A model generated the notes under the pieces. That model did not search any database. It worked only from the letters and a program-made list of their open reading frames with translations, and had not been told where the DNA came from. The translations under genes and the position numbers were made by a program. This document shows, one piece after another, positions 55,293 through 64,000 of a stretch of 64,000 nucleotides of DNA. The stretch covers positions 7,222,034 to 7,286,033 of the forward strand of contig OX453280.1 in the NCBI GenBank assembly GCA_949710005.1, given 5' to 3'. Source of the stretch: Ricordea florida. Its lineage: Eukaryota; Cnidaria; Anthozoa; Corallimorpharia; Ricordeidae. Position 1 is the stretch's first letter, and every line of letters begins with the position of its first letter.

Positions 55293-58200
55293 CAGTGCTC
55301 GAAATTAGCGGTTGCCCGGTTGCCCGAGACAACTAAAACTTCGTTCGGGCAACCATTTTTTAGGAAAAATAAAGGGCTAGTTGCCCGGGAAGAATTCGTC
55401 GGGCAACCCAGGAAAAAATTGAAGTACTTACATTACTGTGATGCGTAACAGAATAAAGAATAGAAGTTATAAACTTGAGACACGAAAACAGCTCTAAATG
55501 CGAGGTTTATCTCCTGATACTGATATGTGGATGAGGATCCATGACAATTTGTAAAAGGAAAAGGGAAATGGAAAAGAAAACGAAGGGTTGTAACGCCGTT
55601 CGTTCGATTCAATAAGCTAAGGCCTGGCTTATATTTTTATTTAGAACAGTTAATACATTTCTTTCATCAATGGACTTCATTTTGCCAACATTTTTTACGC
55701 CGCCGATTTAGCATGAATTAATTGAAGGCATTTAAATGAAACCGTTTTGTTATTGTAACTAAATTGCTTTTATACGACTGGTACAGTGGACGTGTCTTGC
55801 TTTCTGTCAAGAACTGCTCTTCCTGAACGCTACCGTAAGTTGTTTACGTGAAAGAGCGTAATGGCGTGTTTGCAGCTATTTGAAGGAAACCATTTCGATT
55901 TTCGTCTTTTACGTCAAATAACGGAAGAAGCCCTTTGAATACGTTTGGGGTTTGAATTCTGGAAACCTGTGATTACAGTCAGAGATTACAAGGTCTTATT
56001 GAACAATTTCTAAAGATATAATTTCAAGCTCGAACGTTTTCGCTACGTCTTTAGTTTCAGAGAGAAAATGTGGCGGTTTGTAACTGGTGCAAAACCTCCA
56101 GAAAAGAGGGCAAAAATGTCCGATCGCGCAACCATTTATGAGCATAAAAAGCGGAAAAGAAAACCCCAGTCAGCGTGGAAGGTCAACAGGCCTTGGTTAT
56201 TGTTTAGAGATGAAGGCATGGTTTGCTCTTATTGTGTTGATGCCAACGTACCTGAAAATAAAACTGAGTTTGTTAAAGGCTGCAAGACTGCTCGGATCGA
56301 CTCTGTACGAAAACATGAAACCAGTGAAATGCATATGCATGCAGCTGAGGTGTTAAAAAACCGTATGAAAGAGGTAAGGAAATTTTATTCATTTAACAAA
56401 TTTGCCATTCTCTGTTTTGCTTCTGTATTTCACTGAATACAACTGAGGTGCAATTTTTTTAGGTGGGTACGCGTCCCGCTGAGAAAGCCCTTCAAAAGAT
56501 GAATGATGAGGTTTTTGCCAAATTAGAGAAAATGTTCAGAACCTGTCATGCTATGGCAAAACACAACAGACCATTCACGGACTTCGTTTGGCAGTGCCAA
56601 TTGGATAAAGCCAAAGGACTAGAAATAGGGACAACGTACAACAATGACAAATCAGCCAGGAACTTTACCCAAGCAATAGCGGACACAGAACGTGGCAAGT
56701 TCAAAACCGACATTGAAGAAAGCAAGTTTTCGTCTCTTTTAAGTGATGGCGCTACTGATTCGTCAGTGACTGAGAATGAGATTGTCTATGTAAGAGTTTG
56801 TAAGCAGGGTACTGTTTCAGTTAAGTTCATGGGCTGTATGTCAACAGAAAAGGCAGATGCGGAAGGAATTTTGAATGCAATTGAACGTGCAGTTCGGGTT
56901 ACTGGGTTGAAATGGGACGAGCTGCTTCAGAAAGTGGTGGCGTTAGGTTCCGATGGGGCATCAGTTATGACGGGTGTACGAAAGGGTGTTGCAGCTTTAT
57001 TAAGGGAAAGGAACCCTTGCATTGTTAGCATTCACTGTTTTGGTCACAGACTTGAACTGGCATATAAGGAGTCACTTTCAAAGGTCGCACTTGGAGAAAA
57101 GGTCTTAACGCTCCTAGTGGGCCTTTACTATTTCTATCACAACAGCCCCCTTAACCGCAGTAATCTGCGAAATAGCTTAAAGGCCTTGGGCAAGAAAGTT
57201 GTCATACCATCTCGGGTTGGTGGGACGCGATGGGTGGGCCATGTTCAAAGAGCCCTTACAAATCTTTTCAGGGGCTATGAGGCACTATTGTTACACTTGC
57301 AACAGCTTGTAGATAGCTCAAAAGTGTCTGCAACTGCCAAATGCAAGGCGAAATGCTTTGTTAAGTTGCTCACTAAGAGGGATATAATGCAGTTTGCTGC
57401 ACTGTGATGTCCCAGGTATTTCAAAGGAAGGACGGAACGGCCGCTGATATCCACCGAACATTGACCAATGTCCTCTCAGTGCTGGACAAGTACAAGACTA
57501 AAGATGGGCCATACCTCGCGAAGGTCAAGTCCGGTGAATTCTGCAAAGAAGCCACAGGCAGCATTGTACAGTTCGCAAGTTCTAAATCAAATCTTCTCAC
57601 AAGTCTTGAAAGCAACTTAAAGAAAAGGTTCTCCGACACTGATACTGGGGTGATCGAGGCTACCACTATTGTGGATCTTGCTTCCTGGCCATCAAAAGAC
57701 AAGAAGGACATTTTCGGTGAAAAAGAGGTTGCTTATGTTCTGAAACACTATGAGGAATCTTTGCTTAAAGCAGGAGTTGCTGTAGACTCCGTGGAGTTGG
57801 AGTGGACACTGCTAAAGAACGACCTATACAGTGAACAAGAAGACGTGAGGAATCTTACATGGCCAGAGATAAATCGTAGGTGGCAATCGCGTTATGGGAA
57901 CATTTTGGCAGTTGCTGACCTCCTCTTGTGCCTTCCGTCATCCAGTGCAGAGTGTGAGAGAGGATTTAGCCTAATGAAAAACATCAAAACTGACCTTCGA
58001 AACAGCCTTAAGGAGAGTTCACTTTGTGATTTTATGGTGATTCAGCTTGAGTCAGCACCCATTGAAAGTTATGACCCCACGGAGGCCATACACCGTTGGA
58101 ACAAGCAGTCCACAAGGAGAAGAAGACCTTTCTTTAAAGATGATGAAAAGCCACAGCGTCATCCTCCTCTTTTGAATATTCCAATGGCAGAACCAAAGGG

Positions 58201-59086
58201 GAGAGTTCAAGCAGACGATACTGAGGCAGAAGTTCAACCAGCTGCTATAGCCGAAGAAACTGAGGTAATAGCTGTTCCAACACTATCCAATGAATCAGAG
58301 GAGACTGAAGTAAAAGAAGCAGGCGACCAAGAAGAAAGAGCTACAGTAGGAGGGAAAGAGGTTGACAACGACGACGTCAGTGATGATAGTGGACTGGAAT
58401 CAGGGTGTGATGATGACGAAGAAACTGTCATTAAGAGATTAATGCAATATTAAATATTAAGTCAACGTTACCTAAGTGTTCAACTGAAGTTTGCTGTGAG
58501 CTTACCGTTATGACTATGATACGATTTTCATTATCTTAAATTCAGAGACAAACTAGATGGCCTAGCATTGAACAAGTGTTTTTACAACGATGTAATAAAT
58601 AAATTTGAAGTCATTAGTGAAGTAAACTGATCTAACCCTGTCAAACAACTAAAACTAGACAGTCTTCGCATTTATTAAAGCTTAGCATGCAATAAAGCCT
58701 GATGCAGTGGACTGTGCTTGACAGAGTTTAAGATGTCTGAAATAAAAAAAATCAAACAGTAAAAAAGTTCAAGGTATCGCATATAATTATAGAAATGTAA
58801 GTATTCTATAAGTGAACCTTAACACAGAATGAAGTAAATGGGTGGGTTATACTTACTTTGTTTGAAATATTAAATATTTATTATTCGCAGCACTTCGAGA
58901 ACTATAAAAACATAGGCATACTGATAGGGCGTTTTTTTCTTTGGTCAAAACCTATAACTAAGCAAAAAAAATCATAGAATATGTTACGGGCAACCAAGTC
59001 CTTATCAGGGCAACCAAAGTCAGGGGCCAGGTTGTCCGGCATTTGCCATAAGGACAACCTGGATTTTTTTCTAATTTCGAGCACTG
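55293..59086. mobile_element. hAT element, 3794 bp, whole ends
   Basis: Terminal inverted repeats of 16 bp, CAGTGCTCGAAATTAG, at 55293-55308 and inverted at 59071-59086. CTCCAG is repeated outside both ends (55287-55292 and 59087-59092); hAT elements usually duplicate 8 bp, so two bases may have changed. Both ends hold clusters of GGGCAACC/GGTTGCCC words (four on the left up to 55410, three or more on the right from 58988), the subterminal transposase sites typical of the superfamily. It encodes one hAT transposase. It lies in a piggyBac transposase that resumes at 59093. Confidence 0.88.
56068..58453 (+). pseudogene. hAT transposase (ZNF862-like), one defect
   Basis: Exon 1 (56068-56373) encodes a TTF-type zinc finger (WLLFRDEGMVCSYCVDANV ... 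VRKHETSEMHMHA). An 89-bp GT-AG intron follows, then exon 2 from 56463. The catalytic domain shows SDGATDSSVTENEIVYVR and ALGSDGASVMTG (the two Asp motifs), IHCFGHRLELAYKES (the conserved CxxH helix), and near the end the hAT dimerisation block LLLCLPSSSAECERGFSLMK with the Glu region. The frame changes near 57400, after RDIMQFAAL: the upstream frame ends there and the rest reads in another frame from SQVFQRKDG, with probably a short deletion. The C-terminal 100 residues are acidic. Otherwise well kept, so recently inactivated. Confidence 0.88.
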
Positions 59087-59162
59087 CTCCAGTATCACCT
59101 TAATTGCTCGCATGAGATTTTAATTGATGAAGCTATGGTGCCATTCAAGGGAAAGGTGGCTG

Positions 59163-59193
59163 TTAACCCTTTCACTCCCAAGAGTGACTTTAC

Positions 59194-59234
<41 letters not shown>

Positions 59235-59264
59235 ATGGAGACCCCTTGGGAGTGAAAGGGTTAA
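59163..59264. mobile_element. 102-bp TTAA MITE, copy 1
   Basis: TTAA-CCCTTTCACTCCCAAG at the start and the inverse CTTGGGAGTGAAAGGG-TTAA at the end; 94 bp lie between the two TTAA words. This is a piggyBac-type MITE by its target site and end sequence. It is identical to 59277-59378. Confidence 0.9.
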
Positions 59265-59276
59265 AAACTGTCTCCC

Positions 59277-59307
59277 TTAACCCTTTCACTCCCAAGAGTG
59301 ACTTTAC

Positions 59308-59348
<41 letters not shown>

Positions 59349-59378
59349 ATGGAGACCCCTTGGGAGTGAAAGGGTTAA
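59277..59378. mobile_element. 102-bp TTAA MITE, copy 2
   Basis: Same 102 bases and same orientation as copy 1, starting 12 bp after it. The pre-insertion sequence reads GTTAAAAACTGTCTCCCTTA, which holds two TTAA targets at the right spacing, so either two insertions or one local duplication can explain the pair. Confidence 0.9.
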
Positions 59379-60286
59379 GGTAAGAATGCCACATAAACCA
59401 GTCATATTTGGCGTGAAATTCTCTTTCAACTCTGCAATGCCAAGACAGGGTATTGTAAGGACTTCTCCATGTATGCTGGAAAGGATGACCAAGCAGTTGG
59501 TGCCATAGGAAAGACCGGTCAAGTTGTAATGGATTTGGTGGCAGATTTGCACAACACAAATCATCATCTTTATGTTGACAATTTTTACACAACTCCAGTT
59601 CTCTTCCTGTTGTTGAAAGAGAGAGGTATTTTAGCAGCAAGGACTGCAAGGCCAAGAAAGGGCTACCCTTCTGACAAGTTGAAAGGAACTGTGCTGCAAA
59701 AACGTGGAGATGTAGCATGGCTTACAGAAAACAATAGAAAAATGACAGCCTTGAGATGTCATTTTTGAGAGATGAAAATTTACAGGCCACAGATTGTCAA
59801 GTCCTACAATGAATTCATGGGGGGGAGTTGACCTCTGTGACCAGTTGACATAATTAAACAAATCAAAGAAAAAAAGGTGGTACCTTTGTGTTTTTATCAC
59901 AATGGTCCTTTTGTGCATTTACAATGCTTACATTGCCGAGGGCCATAAGCACAATCACAGTGCAGCAGGAAGAAGAAAAAGGGATCTTTTGTCATTCAAG
60001 GAAGACCTGTGTATACAGCTTGTGGGAAACTTTCCTCAAGAAAGAATGGCAGAAGCATCAAACAAATATAAATGATCATTTCCCATTCAAAGGAGAAGGA
60101 AGGAATCATCGTTGTGTAGTCTGCGAAAGGAAGCACTTCTTATCACAGAAAACAAACCCAGATAATCCTTCCCCTAGGCACAAGACTACTTTCAAGTGCA
60201 GCCAATGTGATGCGTACTTGTGTATTGGAGATGGTGGGGCAAATTGCTTCTACAACTACCATTCGAAGGAAGACTTTTTAAGCTAA

Positions 60287-60744
60287 GCACAAAACTTAAC
60301 ACTGAAATTGCGTAAATACCAGTTTGGTATAAACAGTCTTTATTTTGATCTTATTTTGGAATTGAGCTGTAATTGGGAATTGCATTGAGTTGTATGTAAT
60401 GTGTGGTAAAGTGAACCAACAGTAAAGCGAAGTTCCTTCTCCCCTTTAGCGATTACAGCTAGAAATTTCCAGAGTAAAATACCCTATAACTGTGAGATAA
60501 TTGCTTAATTCATTAAATGTGATCTTGAAGAAACTCCTCTTTCAATTTAAAATGTTTGTTTGCACAGATAATAGTAGAATACAAGTTTCATATGGCAAGT
60601 GGAATAGTTTTTACCAAAAATTGCTTATTTGTTAAGTTTAAACAGTTCTAGTTGATTCAATATTCAGCTCCAAGACCTGCAAATAGGATTAAATGAAAGA
60701 TAATTTTATAAGGAATAAAATAACATTGGTTTCTTTATACCAAA
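60287..60744. other. non-coding AT-rich stretch
   Basis: No supported coding region on either strand; probably the tail of the piggyBac element and host sequence. Confidence 0.5.
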
Positions 60745-61416
60745 ATGCATTCTTCATTGTTAAATATGCACTTTAAAGTTGACATACATAATTTGCAAAA
60801 ATTTGCCAAAAACACTGGTGTTGAGGGCACTTTCCGACACAAAATGGTTGGTGGTGAAAGGGTTAATGTAAATGGAATCACATTACATTCTTTGTTTAAA
60901 TTACCAACTGGTTCAAAACTGCACTTAGATTTGAAAGGAATAGCTTTGCAGCAACTGCAGACCAATCTTGAAAATGTCACGTATTTGATCAGAGATGAAT
61001 ATTCATTAGTCTGTCAAGGTTTACTAGGCTCGATTGACCGTCAGTGTAGACAGGGAGCAGGCCAAACAGATAAACCTTTTGGTGGACTATCTGTCATTCT
61101 TGTTGGTGACATAGCACAGCTACCTCCTGTTGAAGATAAACCACTTTTTCATTTGAGGCCAAAAACCAAGAAGGAAATCCAAGGTCTTCTCATGTATTAA
61201 CAGTTCAAAACTGTTGTAACACTGACAGTAAATCATAGAGTTAATGGTGACAATTGCAAGCAATCTAATTTCTGAGACTTGCTTATCAGAGCATGCGATG
61301 GTGAATCAACATTGTCTGATTGGCATACATTACTTTCTAGAACTCCCAGTAATGTGCTAATTATATCTCGGTTTACAGACTCTTCAATAAGACTTTGCTA
61401 TGCAAGGGAATATATG
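60745..61416 (+). pseudogene. Helitron PIF1-type helicase fragment
   Basis: ITLHSLFKLPTGSKLHLDLKG, then VTYLIRDEYSLVCQGLLGSID (Walker B DEY), CRQGAGQTDKPFGGLSVILVGDIAQLPPVEDKPLFH (the GD-x-AQLPPV motif of PIF1 helicases), and after a stop codon the next block VVTLTVNHRVNG ... LLIRACDGESTLSDWHTLLSRTPSNVLI. The Walker A block to the left is missing and one stop (TAA at 61198-61200) breaks the frame. A tRNA-derived SINE follows. This is the C-terminal helicase of a Helitron unrelated in place to the fragments at 40-48 kb. Confidence 0.85.
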
Positions 61417-61694
61417 AAAGACCATATATTTGAACAGCGGAGTAATATGTAACAACATTGATTGATCATTGCAGCTATGTACACAACTTAAGCAGCTGTG
61501 AAATTAAAGCCCGGAAAAAAATTCAGGCCTGAACGGGATTCAAACCCATGACCTCATTGATACTGATGCAGTGCTCTACCAACAGAGCTATCAAGCAAAC
61601 TGGGAGCTGGTCATGTCGTGAGTTCATACTATACCCATAGATGGAGAAGAATCCAACTTAATATATTAAAGACCATATAATTGAACAGCGGAGT
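61417..61694 (-). repeat. tRNA-derived SINE with 27-bp target duplication
   Basis: On the minus strand it reads TAGCTCTGTTGGTAGAGCA (A box) and, 40 bases on, GGGTTTGAATCCC (B box), the internal promoter of a tRNA-derived SINE. A body follows with a T-rich run and the GCCCGGAAAAAA word. Flanking direct repeats of 27 bp (61417-61443 and 61668-61694, starting AAAGACCATATA) differ at one base, as expected for a target duplication made by LINE machinery. Not a functional tRNA: the cloverleaf arms do not close. Confidence 0.75.
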
Positions 61695-62131
61695 TCATTT
61701 TTATTCAGAACTAGTGCTAAAACTTAATGTCACATGTAAAAAGTCCAAGTATTCTACAATATTATGCACCATCCTGTTTATCCACATGCTCTCTTTTGAG
61801 CATATCGATATTACCACATTCACTCCTTTTCAACCTCATTTTCTAGTAAGTATCATTAAAGTGCTACTACAACAAAATTTTCACAACTTGTTTTTCAGTT
61901 CAAAAGCTAGGTAACATCCTTGAGAACTTTACATTTTTATTTTTGTAAGATGGCATGAACTGTATTATTTTAGCACTCAAACTCTTCAACTGTTCTTGCA
62001 ACCTGGTTACCAAAGGCCAGAGGCCAGGTCGCAATAAAACCTTCGTGACGTCATTTTCTTAACACATGGCTAATTTCTCATACAATTCTTGCGAGTTTCT
62101 GCTTTTGCAGACTGATATCTTTTCAATATAG
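61695..62131. other. non-coding stretch
   Basis: No gene supported. Around 62009-62034 the words AACCTGGTTACC and GGCCAGAGGCCAGGT form a small fold. The end of the stretch is a possible promoter or 5' intron of the THAP gene. Confidence 0.45.
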
Positions 62132-64000
62132 TAGGAAGTCGTTGTGTTGTTCAGGGATGCAGCAACCGCACAAACAAAGGGTTAAGCATAGCTCTGCATG
62201 CAAGTCTGACCGATAGGACGAGAGATATCTGGGTTCGATTTGTAAGAACTAAAAGAAAGAATTTTTTCCCTCAAACTCGAGCTCGCTTTGTTATTTGCTA
62301 GGCACACTTCGAGGAACACCGTTTTACTCGCGCCTTTGACCCAAGGCAGCATTGGCAAATTCAACCTGGTTCTTTGCCGAGCATTTGGAAAGAAGAGGAG
62401 CCATAAAGAGACACTGACTCCATGAGACAGCATCGCATGAAGGAGAAGGCGCACCAAAAGGTTAGCTTACTCTTCCAGTATTGTCGTGCACGATGTGTGT
62501 GTGATTTTTCGCCAATTCTATTTACATTTCTTTAAAAAGAGGAGTTTCCGTATTACAAAAAAATGGCTTGAATTCCAAAAAATTGGATGAATGCTTGTTG
62601 AGCTTTTCCTTTTTATTCCCAATTTCCACTGCTTTTCATCTTGTGCTTGTGATACATTGTACCAAAGACGTGCTAAGGTCATTTTCATTTTCTGAACAGA
62701 ATACATGGTCTCCATCACATACAAGATCGGCAGATTTCATGAAAAATGCTGAGAGCTGCGTTTACATGGGATACGTGTAGCTATAATAATAATTATTTCA
62801 AGAGATAAACAAATAGTCGAAATTTGATGCTTTATGTTTTGCAAAATGCTGCACGTTATCCGACTGAACACAAATTGTTGTTTGATTTAGAGATAAGCTT
62901 ACATATCGTATTTCTTATTTGAACAGGTTTTGAAGGAATTGCTAGAAGAGACAGCCTTGTCAGGTGCCTGCAGCACCAAGGATAATGTGAATGAGCCGGT
63001 CAGTGATTACTATCTACATTACATGACTAAAACACGTCCAAATAGTTTATCTGAATGTATTTTTCTTCATTAATGAAGGATTTGCTGGAGGAATAGGTCT
63101 CAACAGCTGCCTGCAGCACTGATGATGATGGAACTGTGCAGGTCAGTTGTCGTAATCTGTTTCTGACAATCAAACATGACCAACAACAATGTAGGAAAAT
63201 TGTAACAATTATGAAAAGGGGTGAATGCACATACACTCTGTGCTCAAGAACCACGCTTTCTGAATTCTTGTAGGTTGACCAATGCGGGACATTCCTTCAC
63301 AAATGCAGTTTTGGTTGACAATCCAGAGTCATCCGAATTGCTCAACGAACATCAGCTGGCATGTGCACTTCAGGACGTTGCTCCCCAGGCATTCACCCCA
63401 GCTGAAGAAACAGAGGTAGTGGAGGGATCAGTGCAGAATAAGAGTCCTGAAGAATGTTCATCCTATTATCCATCTGATAAGGTATTATAGTTTGTAACCT
63501 GGCTGGTTCTGGGTGTCTAATATCTAGAAAAATTGCACCCATTTTCATAAATGTATTCTGTCTACCTCAGTAAGGAAAATATGCATTTCAAAATTTAATG
63601 CAAACAATTAACATTCTATTTCAGCCACCCAGACAGCCAGTTTGTTCAAGTTGCACTAATCTGCATCATCAGAAGAAAAAATTACAGCGGCAAATATGTT
63701 GTCTGAAGACAAAACTCAGTACCAATCAATCCACATGGGCTGAGAGCATTGAAAACATTATCACAAGGGCACAGGTAACTTCAACAGGTCAGCGCTATAT
63801 TGTAGTTCAAGCAACTTGGCAATTAACACTGCATTCTCACTGAGGTTACTTATTCAAAACAACATACATTTCAGAATTTCAAACTGATGAAGTAGAAATA
63901 TTGGACAACAGTGAACGTGATATAGACAAACAGATGCACTGCTTAGAGGCCTGCATTGATGATGACAAGGGCACCGAGGAGGAGAAAGATCATCTGGGTA
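62132..64000 (+). pseudogene. THAP-domain gene, decayed, cut by right edge
   Basis: Exon-like pieces with splice signals: 62132-62460, 62927-62998, 63079-63141, 63274-63481, 63625-63774 and 63875 onward. The first encodes a THAP zinc finger: RCVVQGCSNRTNKGLSI (C2), DIWVRFVRTKRKNFFPQ, an expected C-x2-H-F in which TAG (62299-62301) stands between Cys and AHFEEH, and PGSLPSIW. A second stop, TAA, lies at 62404-62406. The pieces at 62927 and 63079 resemble each other (ELLEETALSGACSTKD; DLLEE-stop-VSTAACSTDD). Later pieces read CSSCTNLHHQKKKLQRQICCLKTKL (coiled coil). Phases do not all agree and there are several stops, so this is a decayed THAP gene, likely of an ISL2EU- or P-type transposase whose catalytic part would lie beyond the window. 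Confidence 0.7.
62461..62926. other. intron-like stretch of the THAP gene
   Basis: 466 bp between two splice signals (GT at 62461, AG at 62925-62926). AT-rich, no other feature seen. Confidence 0.5.

Larger units (their letters stand above)
59093..60286 (+). pseudogene. piggyBac transposase (PGBD-like), decayed
   Basis: The middle and end of a piggyBac transposase: ILIDEAMVPFKGKVAV, RMPHKPVIFGVKF, YAGKDDQAVGAIGKTGQVV, HHLYVDNFYTTPVLF (catalytic Asp), KGYPSDKLKGTVLQKRGDVAW, NEFMGGVDLCDQLT (catalytic Asp), NAYIAEGHKHN, and a C-terminal Cys-rich zinc domain (NHRCVVCERK, FKCSQCDAYLCI). Frames change several times (after RTSP, around LRCHF and DQLT), and the N-terminal third is not found to the left of the hAT insert. 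Two MITEs sit after KGKVAV. Old and inactive. Confidence 0.85.

Noticed and set aside
55105-55308. 67-residue plus-strand frame before the hAT element as the piggyBac N-terminus
   Set aside because: Sequence shows no piggyBac motif and the last residues come from the hAT end itself.
61540-61610. tRNA gene on the minus strand
   Set aside because: A and B boxes are present, but the acceptor and anticodon arms do not pair, and target duplications mark it as a SINE.

Overview
This is animal nuclear DNA: AT-rich, with GT-AG introns, tRNA-derived and other short repeats, and many transposon families lying inside one another. The mix (a Polinton with its cnidarian-type small-gene set, Helitron, piggyBac, hAT, Mutator-like and THAP genes, a long-unit satellite) best fits a marine invertebrate, most likely an anthozoan cnidarian (coral or sea anemone). 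The species assignment is inference.

Region 1 (1-39377) is a tandem satellite with a 1746-bp unit, nearly 14 copies, open at the left edge and ending at 39377. Each unit holds a long half (about 1214 bp) and a short half (about 532 bp) that are copies of each other, so the repeat is itself built from duplications. Marker variants recur at distances of 3 and 5 units. One unit is split by a single 15514-bp Polinton (Maverick) at 16574-32087. The Polinton has 496-bp terminal inverted repeats, a 5-bp target duplication (TATTG) and 15 recognisable genes: protein-primed DNA polymerase B with an N-terminal SAP-like motif, retroviral-type integrase, major capsid protein, packaging ATPase, a DUF2738-like protein, a probable minor capsid protein, several membrane proteins and a Cys/His-repeat protein. 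The polymerase gene looks broken about once; the other genes read as whole. Shared promoter-like motifs (TCTAAAGA; an 18-bp box) and an identical kind of hairpin at both converging gene ends suggest the element's own transcription signals.

Region 2 (39378-48950) is a transposon graveyard: pieces of Helitron Rep/helicase genes, a 1.1-kb piggyBac-type element cleanly inserted in one of them, an 84-bp repeat interrupted by a palindromic MITE, large inverted repeats, a SINE-like repeat, microsatellites and a LINE-like tail.

Region 3 (49033-54932) holds two converging, well-spliced genes. The first (5 exons, 762 codons) joins a methyl-CpG-binding-like domain to a Mutator-like transposase; it is in frame throughout except for one TAG. 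The second (4 exons, 120 aa, minus strand) is unrecognised. Both have a TTTTCCCGCGAAAC (E2F-like) site upstream. The arrangement recalls two-gene Mutator elements.

Region 4 (55293-64000) is nested again: a whole-ended hAT element (55293-59086) with a decayed transposase lies inside a dead piggyBac transposase, which also carries two identical 102-bp TTAA-flanked MITEs 12 bp apart. After it come a Helitron PIF1-type helicase fragment cut by a tRNA-derived SINE with a 27-bp target duplication, and a decayed THAP-domain gene that runs off the right edge.
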